A stretch of 64,000 bases of DNA from Selaginella moellendorffii. Lineage: Eukaryota; Streptophyta; Lycopodiopsida; Selaginellales; Selaginellaceae. The notes under the pieces are model-generated. The model was not told the DNA's origin. It did no database searches and was given only the letters and a program-made list of their open reading frames with translations. Shown here piece after piece: positions 1-10,053 of the stretch (within the stretch, counting starts at the first letter, position 1; every line of letters begins with the position of its first letter). The stretch is taken from contig NW_003314320.1 of the NCBI RefSeq assembly GCF_000143415.4, positions 552,099-616,098 on the forward strand. The letters are read 5' to 3'. The position numbers and the translations under genes were made by a program.

Positions 1-1442
1 TCGGTGCTTTGGCTACCTTGAACAAACTCTATAGTCCTTGGCTCGCCTAGCCGCTGCACCGTTAGTCCGGCTTGCCGGACTATGTCTGCAGCCACAAAAT
101 TATCCGAAGCACCCGTGTCAATAAGGATTTTAACAAAGCTACCTCCGAGCTTCCCTCGGAGGGCTAGTAGATGTCGCGAACGATTCTCTACCAAAGTTGT
201 TCGTGTAATAAGTAACTTTGAGTTAGGGACTGGATCACATACCTCTGTTTGGACTTCACCCGACTTGATGGCCATATTGGCTCTGGCCTTCTTCAGGTAG
301 GGACATTCCCTCGAGAAGTGTCCCGCTTCACCGCAGTTGTAGCATACGTTGTTTCCCACGCTGCTATATGACTTGACCTTCTTATCCGTGGGTTTGTCTC
401 TTTTCGCCTGACTCCCCCACGTACTCGCTCGCTGGCCACTGGATCTGCCTTTCCGGAACCCTGAGGGCTCATTTTTAGAGAAACTCTTCTTGAATTTCCC
501 TCTGCTAAACGTTCCCCTTGGCTTGGCCCCTTTGCTAAACGTGGATCCCGACCCTGTCGTGTTCCCCTTTTGCAGGTTATCGTTGAAATGCACCTTGATG
601 GCCGCATCCAACGCTTCTTTGTAGTTGGTCGGGTTCTACCGCATTACTTCGCCGCGAGCCCAGGTTTGCAAACCTGATATGAAGGCATGGAACGCATCCA
701 TATCCCCCATGTGCGTGACAAGTATCCTCTTTGCCATAAACCCATTCACATACTCCTGAATGGTTCCGGTCTGCTTCAGCCTACTCAGTTCGTCCCTTAG
801 ATGCAGAGTAGCATTCGGAGGAACGTAAGTTGCGCGAATCCTCGCCTTCATCATTTCCCAAGTGGCCACCGGTCCTTCATTGGCCTCTGTCGTTCTCCAC
901 CAAGACTTGGCATTATCTGCCAAGTATGGTTTTGCACATGGGACCTTCTCCGAGCTTGGTAATCGCAATGCTCGGAAGTAGTCCTCCATATCGTAAAACC
1001 AATCCTCCACCACCTTATAGTCATTCACTCCTTTGAAGACCGGTGGGGGCTTTGGTTTGTACTTGGGAACTGCCTGAGGGACTGATTCCACTTCGGTCTG
1101 TTCGACCTTGTCTGGTTTTGCCTCAGTCCCTGCCGAAGGGTCTGCACCTTCTGCGCTGCCAGCATCCGCAGTCTTTCGCTTTTTCTTCCGCTTCTCGTCA
1201 CGCTTTAGCTTGCGTACGAGAGTCTCTAGCAGGGCATTGGTCTGTGCCAATTGTCCTTCTAGAACATCCAATCGAGCCTTGGATGACCGAACCTCACCAC
1301 CAGACTCCTGTTTGGAAGTTGTCTCACTGAAGTCCTCCTCATGCAAGGATTCCTCATCCATCGCCTCCTGTTCGACTGGAGGCTCCAGCTCTGGAGGAGG
1401 TTCTGTCTTTGCCTGGGTTCGCTTACGTCCTGCCCTTGCCAT
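1..1442 (-). pseudogene. Broken gag of the second (left) chromovirus copy
   Basis: This is the N-terminal part of a Ty3/gypsy Gag, almost identical to 6371-7812 of the complete copy; I see roughly 1 percent mismatches, mostly transitions. Reading starts at 1442 and meets a TAG stop at 636-638, where the other copy has a tryptophan codon. After the stop the Gag frame continues through the CCHC zinc-knuckle region (about 293-607) and leaves the window at position 1. It cannot make intact Gag. Its LTR and primer site lie immediately upstream at higher coordinates. Confidence 0.85.
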
Positions 1443-1486
1443 CTCCCAGCAATCCGCCTCTATCCTTCGCTAGAACTGAGGAAGAC

Positions 1487-1498
1487 GCTCCGATACCA
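1487..1498 (-). other. Primer binding site of the left chromovirus copy
   Basis: On the minus strand this reads TGGTATCGGAGC, one base from the usual plant initiator-tRNA-Met primer site TGGTATCAGAGC. It lies just inside the shared LTR and 45 bp upstream of the gag ATG, in the same arrangement as at 7857-7868. Confidence 0.75.
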
Positions 1499-2637
1499 AA
1501 TTTTAAGCCACAAATTTTTCCTTTCCAATTTGCCAGCTTACCTCGCCTAACCGACCAACTCTGCCTTGGCTCGCACTAAGTTCCCTCGCCAAGGTTCTCG
1601 CCTATGGTACCAGCTCCTACTTGGTTTCAGCTACTTACTGCACGAGCAACGGAGTGTTAGCCATCCATCTACGGATTCCCAAATCTCTCCCAATCCCCCT
1701 CCCCGGGTTAGACTGGACTTAAGGTTCGGCTACACTCCCCGCAGGCACAAGCAGCCAAGCACACCAAGCCTCCAGATTCCTAACACCCCTTGGTACCACA
1801 AGACTTGATCATGGGACCCTCTAAATCCCAAGCCTTGAGTGTAGCACTTGCTTCGGGACGTCGGGGCGAAACACTGTGGCCTAACGGCCCGGTATGGGTA
1901 CCTCTACCCCCCCTCTTCCATCCCGAAGGGAAGGCCCAAGCCCCCGGAAGGGCGAGGACCAAAGAGCCACAAGGTACTCAAGTGGGGCACCACTCCACCT
2001 GAGCCGGGAGCACCGCAGTCGGTTTCCCTTTCGGGAGTGGGAGCTGCTCTTGAGCACTTCCTTGGATGGCCCCTCCGGCACCAGCCAAGTCCATGCTCAC
2101 TCCCACCCAAGGCCCCTCGGTCCCAGTCTCAACCTCAAGTCGGTTTGGAAGCCCAACTGGAGAGTCCCTTCAAAACTGGTTCCTAGACCTCACTATCCCT
2201 ACTATACTTTTGGAACCCCCTGCAGCCCCCCCCCCCTGGAAGACGCACGCTTTGGGCTTTCACCCCTTGACCCGTATTAGTATTTGGACTTAGTCTCTGG
2301 CTCGATCTCGGACTCGATTTCGGATCTGACTTCGGATTCGGTCTCGGACTCGATTTCGGACTCGATCTCGGACCCGACCTCGGACTCGACCTCGGACTCG
2401 GTCTCGGACCCGATTTCGGATCTCGGACTCTGTCTCGAACTCGGTCTCGAACTCGGACTCGAACTCGGTCCCCGAGTCGGTCTCGGACTCGATTCCGGAC
2501 TCTATCTCGAACTCGGTCCTAGAGTCGGTCTTGGACTCGATCCTTGACTTGGTCCCATCCAATGAACTCTTTGTCATTTTGGTCAAGCTTTTGGGGATCC
2601 TTTAGCCTACGACATCTCGGGGAGTCGGTTCCTTACA
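1499..2637 (-). repeat. Chromovirus LTR shared by two tandem copies
   Basis: About 1.14 kb, closely matching 7869-9020; the lengths differ by some 13 bp of small indels, mostly in a simple-sequence tract. On the minus strand it opens with TGTAAGGAAC. The other edge is uncertain because no CA dinucleotide directly precedes the primer site. It serves as 3' LTR of the complete copy (3041-7812) and 5' LTR of the left copy. It contains a 6-bp-periodic tract of CTCGGA/CTCGAA type at about 2290-2547. Confidence 0.8.
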
Positions 2638-3040
2638 ACTCCACCACCCATAGAAGAAGTTCGATGCCCACATCGAACGTCTCGTTTTATCCTACGACTT
2701 GTTGACCATGTCTCTGGGGGCATCCCCCCACTTAGCAGTGTGCCTAAGTTAGCCTCCCCGGCCAAGAGCCCATGACAACGGAATATAGGTGTCCCTATAC
2801 TCCTCACCTCACCACGCCCTAGTATGGGGTCGGGACTTGAACCCAGCCTTGCTTTACTAGGGGGTTGGGACTCGAACCCAACCTCCGTAGAATACGTCTA
2901 CGGATTCGACATCCCCGCGGGGAGTCGGGCGTAGTGCCCTACGCCTGGTCGACCTATCCAACCCATGCTAATTAGCTTACCTTTGGCGCGCCTTCGGGTC
3001 CCAACATATTGCACTTGCTCAACTTTGCAAATTGATATTT
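2638..3040 (-). other. Chromovirus 3' noncoding region with PPT and tRNA-like hairpins
   Basis: This lies between the chromodomain stop and the 3' LTR. A purine-rich stretch next to the LTR (2638-2651; minus strand GGGTGGTGGAGT) is a credible polypurine tract for plus-strand priming. At 2863-2883 a perfect 7-bp stem encloses a 7-nt loop, and on the minus strand this hairpin reads like a tRNA T-arm with the B-box motif GGTTCGAGTCC. A perfect 8-bp stem with a 5-nt loop follows at 2884-2904, and a second, imperfect T-arm-like hairpin sits at 2828-2848. No full tRNA cloverleaf is present. Confidence 0.6.
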
Positions 3041-6000
3041 TTAATTGAATTTTGCATAAGTACATAGAGTTCTGCCTTGCAGAAATTCCTCCACTAGATC
3101 TCGAGCGTTCGCTAGGTTCTCCTCCGGTTCCCATGTTGCTTCGCAGTGTGGAAATCCTTTCCACTTCACATGGAACTCTCTCACCTCGCGTCCTTGTCGC
3201 TTGCTTTTGCGCACATTGAGGATGGCCTCGACTTCGTATTCCTCTTCCCCTTGGATAACCTCAGGCAAAGGTCTCACTTGGTCCTTGCGAAGCGGATCCT
3301 CAAAGTACGGCTTGAGTAAGTTCACGTGGAACACTGGGTGCATCTTCCCCATCTCTCGAGGAAGTCGGAGTCAGTAAGCCACTTTACCGATTCGTGCCTC
3401 AATCTTGTAAGGCCCCGCGAACCTGCTTAAGGAACTCAAGATCAATTCATTTACAGGAATACATGCATCTTTACCTTTGGGTCAACTTTCGGCTGATCCC
3501 ACTTGGTAGTCTGAGGTTCTTGGTGTTCAGCCACACCTTCTCCCCAGCTTGGAACTCTACATCCCGACGCTTCTGGTTCGCGTATTTGGTTTGCCTTTGT
3601 TGAGCCCGTTCCAAGGAATCCCTCACTAGATTCCAAATGCTGAGTCTTTCCGCTGTGAATGCCTCCACTGCGGGCAACTCTCCATGATACTCGGCCACGC
3701 CGAGTTCCACAGGACCTTCAATAGCTCGCCCATTGATGACTTCCCATGGACTCACCCCGATACTCGAATGTGGTGAGTTGTTATAACACATTTCTGCAAG
3801 TCCCAAATGACTTACCCAATCGGTCTGGTCTCCCGAGACATAGCATCGCAAATAATCCTCCAACTGCCTATTCACCCTTTTCGTTTGTCCGTCTGTCAAG
3901 AAGTGTTAGTGCCAACAACTTGACTTAATACCCCATACCTGTCTGTGGGTGATAGGCTGTGCTGAATTTCAACTTGGTGCGATACTGTTCGAGGAGAGTC
4001 CTCCAGAACCTACTGGTGAAGATCTTATCTCGATCTGAGATGATCTCTTCTGGTCTTCCCCGCACTCGAACCACTTGCTCGAAGAACAGCTTCGCCACAC
4101 CTTCCGCATCCACCTCCGTTGTGGTGGGTATGAAATGTGCCATTTTTGAAAATCGGTCCACCACCACGAATATCGCATCAAACCCCTCGCTTGGGGGGAG
4201 TCCCGTGATGAAGTCCATCGTAAGACATTTCCACGGGCGATCTGGAATTGGGATGCTTTGCAACAAGCCCCCACTAGCCTTAGTCACGGCTTTTACCTGC
4301 TGACATGTTGGACATGTCTTTACATAGTCTTGGATGTCCTTAGCCATATCTGGCCAATGGTACTTCCTTTTGAGTAAGCCCATCGTCTTGGGCACTCCAC
4401 CGTGTCCCGCAAGAGGTCCGTCATGACACTCTTCTAAGGCCACCTTCCTTAGTTTCCCTTCTGGAACATACACCCTCGTTTGCTTGTAATAAATGAGTCC
4501 GTTGCGTTCCGCATAGCCCGTTTTCTCTTCCGTTGGCAGCTCACCTCTCTGGTGAGCTTCCCGCGCCTCTAGATTCCTCAGCAACACTTCCTGTGCTAGA
4601 CCATCATTCTCATATGCTGTCCGCACATCGTCCCAGAAGGTTGCTGTTGCGCTGGATATTGCCAACCTCAAGCTCACTTTTCGACTTAGCGCATCCGCCA
4701 CGATGTTGTTCTTCCCAGGCTTGTACAGAATTTCGCAATCAAACTCGGCCAAGGCATTGGCCCACCGACCTTGTTTCCCTCTTAGGTCGAGCTGTGACAA
4801 GAAGTGTTTCGTTGCCACATTGTCCATGTAAACCTTAAAGTGTCTCCCAAGGTAGTGTCGCCACTCCTTGAGCGCCTTGACCACCGCAAACAATTCCTTC
4901 TCGTGGGCAGGCCACTTCCGTTGAGCCTTGTTCAGCTTCTTCGAGAAGAACGCTACCGGATGGTTGTCTTGCTTCAAAACTGCGCCTAACGCAAAGTCCG
5001 AAGCATCCGTTTCTACCTCAAAGTCCTTACCAAAGTCTGGTAATGCCAATACAGGAGCCTTCCTCAACTTCCCTTTGAGGTGGACGAATGCCGCCTCGCA
5101 TTCCGCTGTCCACACCATCTTCCCTTTTCCTATTTGGTCCGTTAAGGGCAGGGCTACTCTCGAATAGTGTCTGATAAACTTTCGATAGTAGTTGCATAGC
5201 CCCAGGAATGCCCTCAACTCATGTACATTGGATGGTCGCTCCCATTCCTGGATCGCTTGGACCTTCTCCGGGTCCACCTTGAGCCCGTCCTGGCCCATCA
5301 CATGCCCGAGAAACTTTACCTCTTGTTGAGCAAAGTCACATTTGCTCTCTTTAGCATACAGCTTGTGTTCCCTTAGTTTCTCAAACACCTTCGCCAAGTG
5401 TTCGACATGCTCCTCTAGCGTCTCGCTATAGATCAGGATGTCGTCGATATAGACGACCACGAAGTGATCCAGATAGGGTACAAAGACGTGGTTCATTAGC
5501 GCCGAAAACGTTGCCGGCGCATTACATAGCCCGAAGGGCATCACCAGAAACTCAAAGCTTCCATACCTCGTTCGACAGGTTGTCTTCTCGACATCTTCCT
5601 CGGCTACCCTGATCTGGTAGTATCCTGACCTTAGGTCAATCCTCGAGAAGTATTTTGCCTTTCCCAACCTATCGAATAGGTCCTCAATCCTTGGCAAAGG
5701 GTACTTGTTCTTCTTTGTATACTTGTTGAGCAAGCGGTAGTCTATGCACATGCGCATAGATCCATCTTTCTTTTTCACAAATAACACCGGCGCCTTATAC
5801 GGCGACTTGCTCAACCTAACATACCCTTTGTCCACCAACTCCTCTAGTTGGCACTTGAGCTCCTTGAGTTCTTTTTCGTTCAAACGATAAGGGGGACGAA
5901 CTACTGCCTCAGCACCCTCGACCAGCTCAATCTTATGTTCTATCGGTCGTGCTGGGGGTAGCTCTGCCGGTAGCTCCTCCGGCATGGTATCCTGGAATTG

Positions 6001-7812
6001 GTCCAACACCCGTTGGATCACTAAAGGTACTTCTTCCATTCCTGTCTTTTTGTCACTCTTCACCGAGAGTAAGCACAAAAAGGCCGCCTTAGTTCCTTTA
6101 GTGAGTTGTCCTCTCGTGGACACCAGGTTTAAGCAGGAATCTTTGGCCTTGCTTTGCCCTACCTTTAGATCTTGGGCCTCCACCCTAGATCTTCTTCCTT
6201 GGGCATTCGCCAGTACCACAAGGTTTCTACCTTGTCCATGCAGGGCTACCACGAATCGATTGAACCAGTCCATTCCGAAGATCACGTCAAATCCCGCCAT
6301 GTCCAACACGGTGAAGTCCATGTCCACCTTCCAAGTCCCCACTTCGACTCTCGCTTGTCGAAGTACCTCATCGGTGCTTTGGCTACCTTGAACAAACTCT
6401 ATAGTCCTTGGCTCGCCTAGCCGCTGCACCGTTAGTCCGGCTTGCCGGACTATATCTGCAGCCACAAAATTATCCGAAGCACCCGTGTCAATAAGGATTT
6501 TAACAAAGCTACCTCCGAGCTTCCCTCGGAGGGCTAGTAGATGTCGCGAACGATTCTCTACCAAAGTTGTTCGTGTAATAAGTAACTTTGAGTTAGGGAC
6601 TGGATCACATACCTCTGTTTGGACTTCACCCGACTTGATGGCCATATTGGCTCTGGCCTTCTTCAGGTAGGGACATTTCCTCGAGAAGTGTCCCGCTTCA
6701 CCGCAGTTGTAGCATACGTTGTTTCCCACGCTGCTATATGACTTGACCTTCTTATCCGTGGGTTTGTCTCTTTTCGCCTGACTCCCCCACGTACTCGCTC
6801 GCTGGCCACTGGATCTGCCTTTCCGGAACCCCGAGGGCTCATTCTTAGAGAAACTCTTCTTGAATTTCCCTCTGCTAAACGTTCCCCTTGGCTTGGCCCC
6901 TTTGCTAAATGTGGATCCCGACCCTGTCGTGTTCCCCTTTTGCAGGTTATCGTTGAAATGCACCTTGATGGCCGCATCCAACGCTTCTTTGTAGTTGGTC
7001 GGGTTCCACCACATTACTTCGCCGCGAGCCCAGGTTTGCAAACCTGATATGAAGGCATGGAACGCATCCATATCCCCCATGTCCGTGACAAGTATCCTCT
7101 TTGCCATAAACCCATTCACATACTCTTGAATGGTTCCGGTCTGCTTCAGCCTACTCAGCTCGTCCCTTAGATGCAGAGTAGCATTCGGAGGAACGTAAGT
7201 TGCGCGAATCCTCGCCTTCATCATTTCCCAAGTGGCCACCGGTCCTTCGTTGGCCTCTGTCGTTCTCCACCAAGACTTGGCATTATCTGCCAAGTATGGT
7301 TTTGCACATGGGACCTTCTCCGAGCTTGGTAATCGCAATGCTCGGAAGTAGTCCTCCATATCGTAAAACCAATCCTCCACCACCTTATAGTCATTCACTC
7401 CTTTGAAGACCGGTGGGGGCTTTGGTTTGTACTTGGGAACTGCCTGAGGGACTAATTCCACTTCGGTCTGTTCGACCTTGTCTGGTTTTGCCTCAGTCCC
7501 TGCCGAAGGGTCTGCACCTTCTGCGCTGCCAGCATCCGCAGTCTTTCGCTTTTTCTTCCGCTTCTCGTCACGCTTTAGCTTGCGTACGAGAGTCCCTAGC
7601 AGGGCATTGGTCTGTGCCAATTGTCCTTCTAGAACATCCAATCGAGCCTTGGACGACCGAACCTCACCACCAGACTCCTGTTTGGAAGTTGTCTCACTGA
7701 AGTCCTCCTCATGCAAAGATTCCTCATCCATCGCCTCCTGTTCGACCGGAGGCTCCAGCTCTGGAGGAGGTTCTGTCTCTGCCTGGGTTCGCTTACGTCC
7801 TGCCCTTGCCAT
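3041..7812 (-). CDS. Chromovirus Gag-Pol with chromodomain; two intron-like gaps, probably inactive
   Basis: The first block is 7812-3939 (1,291 codons). It contains Gag, a CCHC knuckle ([14 protein letters not shown]), an aspartic protease (LIDTGAS), reverse transcriptase with YIDD, RNase H (ETDAS) and the integrase HHCC finger and core. Block two is 3892-3475 (rest of the integrase core) and block three 3422-3041 (integrase C-terminus and a chromodomain with HVKWKG and ATWEPEENL). The gaps 3893-3938 and 3423-3474 look like GT-AG introns; with them removed the frame is kept over 1,558 codons. Read straight through, the frame ends at 3925, before the integrase catalytic Glu position. Damage: that Glu is Lys, 36 residues after the second Asp, and an in-frame TGA lies at 3371-3373. 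The chromodomain places it in the chromovirus branch. Confidence 0.85.
3423..3474 (-). other. Intron-like insertion 2 in integrase C-terminus, 52 nt
   Basis: On the minus strand it begins GTAAAG and ends TTAAGCAG. It contains a stop codon and shifts the frame; exact removal joins the integrase tail to the conserved block leading to the chromodomain, splitting a codon after its second base. Insertion 1 splits a codon after its first base, so the two differ in phase and are not copies of one insertion. Confidence 0.65.
3893..3938 (-). other. Intron-like insertion 1 in integrase, 46 nt
   Basis: On the minus strand it begins GTATGG and ends TTGACAG, with a branch-point-like ACTAAC about 15 nt before the end. 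It contains in-frame stops and interrupts the most conserved stretch of the integrase core, just before the catalytic glutamate position. Removing exactly 46 nt restores the family motif with no residue gained or lost. A GACAG pentamer occurs at both ends, so insertion with a short target duplication is an alternative. Host genes here have introns of the same length (for example 23517-23562). Confidence 0.65.
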
Positions 7813-7856
7813 CTCCCAGCAATCCGCCTCTATCCTTCGCTAGAACTGAGGAAGAC

Positions 7857-7868
7857 GCTCCGATACCA
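7857..7868 (-). other. Primer binding site of the complete chromovirus
   Basis: Minus strand TGGTATCGGAGC, one mismatch from the common plant initiator-Met tRNA primer site. It is 45 bp upstream of the gag ATG at 7812 and marks the inner edge of the 5' LTR. Confidence 0.8.
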
Positions 7869-9020
7869 AATTTTAAGCCACAAATTTTTCCTTTCCAATT
7901 TGCCAGCTTACCTCGCCTATCCGACCAACTCTGCCTTGGCTCGCACTAAGTTCCCTCGCCAAGGTTCTCGCCTATGGTACCAGCTCCTACTTGGTTTCAG
8001 CTACTTACTGCACGAGCAACGGAGTGTTAGCCATCCATCTACGGATTCCCAAATCTCTCCCAATCCCCCTCCCCGGGTTAGACTGGACTTAAGGTTCGGC
8101 TACACTCCCCGCAGGCACAAGCAGCCAAGCACACCAAGCCTCCAGATTCCTAACACCCCTTGGTACCACAAGACTTGATCATGGGACCCTCTAAATCCCA
8201 AGCCTTGGGTGCAGCACTTGCTTTGGGACGTCGGGGCGAAACACCGTGGCCTAACGGCCCGGTATGGGTACCTCTACCCCCCCCTCTTCCATCCCGAAGG
8301 GAAGGCCCAAGCCCCCGGAAGGGCGAGGACCAAAGAGCCACAAGGTACTCAAGTGGGGCACCACTCCACCTGAGCCGGGAGCACCGCAGTCGGTTTCCCT
8401 TTTGGGAGTGGGAGCTGCTCTTGAGCACTTCCTTGGATGGCCCCTCCGGCACCAGCCAAGTCCATGCTCACTCCCACCCAAGGCCCCTCGGTCCCAGTCT
8501 CAACCTCAAGTCGGTTTGGAAGCCCAACTGGAGAGTCCCTTCAAAACTGGTTCCTGGACCTCACTATCCCTACTATACTTTTGGAACCCCCTGCAGCCCC
8601 CCCCCCCTGGAAGACGCACGCTTTGGGCTTTCACCCCTTGACCCGTATTAGTATTTGGACATAGTCTCTGGCTCGATCTCGGACCCGATTTCGGATCCGA
8701 CTTCGGATTCGGTCTCGGACTCGATTTCGGACTCGATCTCGGACCCGATCTCGGACCCGACCTCGGACTCGACCTCGGACTCGGTCTCGGACCCAATTTC
8801 GGATCTCGGACTCCGTCTCGAACTCGGTCTCGAACTCGGACTCGAACTCGGTCCCCGAGTCGGTCTCGGACTCGATTCCGGACTCTATCTCGAACTCGGT
8901 CCTAGAGTCGGTCTTGGACTCGATCCTCGACTTGGTCCCATCCGATGAACTCTTTGTCATTTCGGTCAAGCTTTTGGGGATCCTTTAGCCTACGACATCT
9001 CGGGGAGTCGGTTCCTTACA
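7869..9020 (-). repeat. Chromovirus 5' LTR
   Basis: About 1.15 kb, starting on the minus strand with TGTAAGGAACC at 9020 and ending near the primer site. It matches 1499-2637 throughout. It holds a C-run near 8278-8284 and a CTCGGA/CTCGAA-type repeat tract at about 8660-8945 that differs in length from the other LTR. The promoter should lie here, but I could not place a certain TATA box. Confidence 0.8.
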
Positions 9021-10053
9021 CCTAAACGTTATAACATAAAATGCCTCAACCATAAATACGGGACCATTATTTTAAAAAATCCATTTTGGATAATAATGTT
9101 AAAACATTACTCAATTGAGGAGGAAGTACCCAACAGTAGTTGCAAAGGTGCTAGCAAGAGCACTAACTTCCACCAAGTGAGTTAAGTAGTCAGAAGCAAT
9201 AATAACATACTCATTGCCAACAATTGATCTTGAAGAAGGCCCCATAAAATCAAACGCCACTAACTCAAATGGATGGGAAATTGCAATTGACTCCAATTGT
9301 CATTCCGCAGGGCGAGGGGGAATATTATGAGCTTGCCACCAAATATAACTATGCATATACTAGATAACATCACGTCACATCTTTGGCCAATAGAAAGACT
9401 TGTGTAACTTCTTAGTCACACAACAATGTATATATACCCACATAGAATAGGAGAATCATGATAGGTATATAGAAACTATGAAATAAATATTGAAGGCACT
9501 ATCAGCCGTAAATGATCATCAAGATCCATCTCACAAAATAAAGATAGTTGTCTTAAAGGTGATATTGAAATGTAAATGCCGGATTAACAAGTCATTAGCA
9601 AGTGATACAAGATTCTCAAATCCATTTCGAAGTCTTTGAATTCATAACTCAATCTTTTGAGCCTTGCAGACCTCATTAAGAGAAAGTAAATTTTACTCTG
9701 CACTTTATGGACATTGAATATCAAGTACAACAATTGCTGACAGCACAAAATCCTCATTTAGAAAATCCATAGATGCTAGAACAACAAACTTGTTAAAAAC
9801 ATGAGAAGAGAGTGAAAAAGGAAGAGAAACTCGAGAAAGAGCATTAGTATCAAACATAGAACTTCTTGGGCGATGAACAATATCAAAATTATATATCTAA
9901 AGCTTCAAAACCCACTAAGTAGTAAGATCAATTAGGTTCTTCCACTTCAATAATGAGGTAATGGCAGCATGATCACCTTCTAGTAACATTTAACAACCAT
10001 GTAGATATGCATGAAGTTTCTCAAAACCCCAGACTACTACTAAATACTATTTT

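Larger units (their letters stand above)
1499..9020 (-). mobile_element. Complete Ty3/gypsy chromovirus, LTR to LTR
   Basis: An LTR retrotransposon on the minus strand: 5' LTR 7869-9020, primer site 7857-7868, gag-pol with a C-terminal chromodomain 3041-7812, polypurine tract 2638-2651 and 3' LTR 1499-2637. A second internal region follows directly (1-1498), so the structure is LTR-internal-LTR-internal, typical of unequal recombination or tandem insertion. The high similarity of the LTRs and gag copies implies a recent origin. The right edge joins an older gypsy element, so this is a nested insertion. A target-site duplication cannot be checked because the left end lies outside the window. 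Confidence 0.85.

Noticed and set aside
2284-2547. Ser-Asp repeat open frame
   Set aside because: It is translation of the 6-bp LTR repeat tract; it has no start context and changes with repeat length.
2284-2547. CRISPR-like array
   Set aside because: Repeats are 6-12 bp without unique spacers, in a plant LTR.
2828-2904. A functional tRNA gene
   Set aside because: Only T-arm-like hairpins are present; no acceptor stem pairing, D-arm or consistent spacing.
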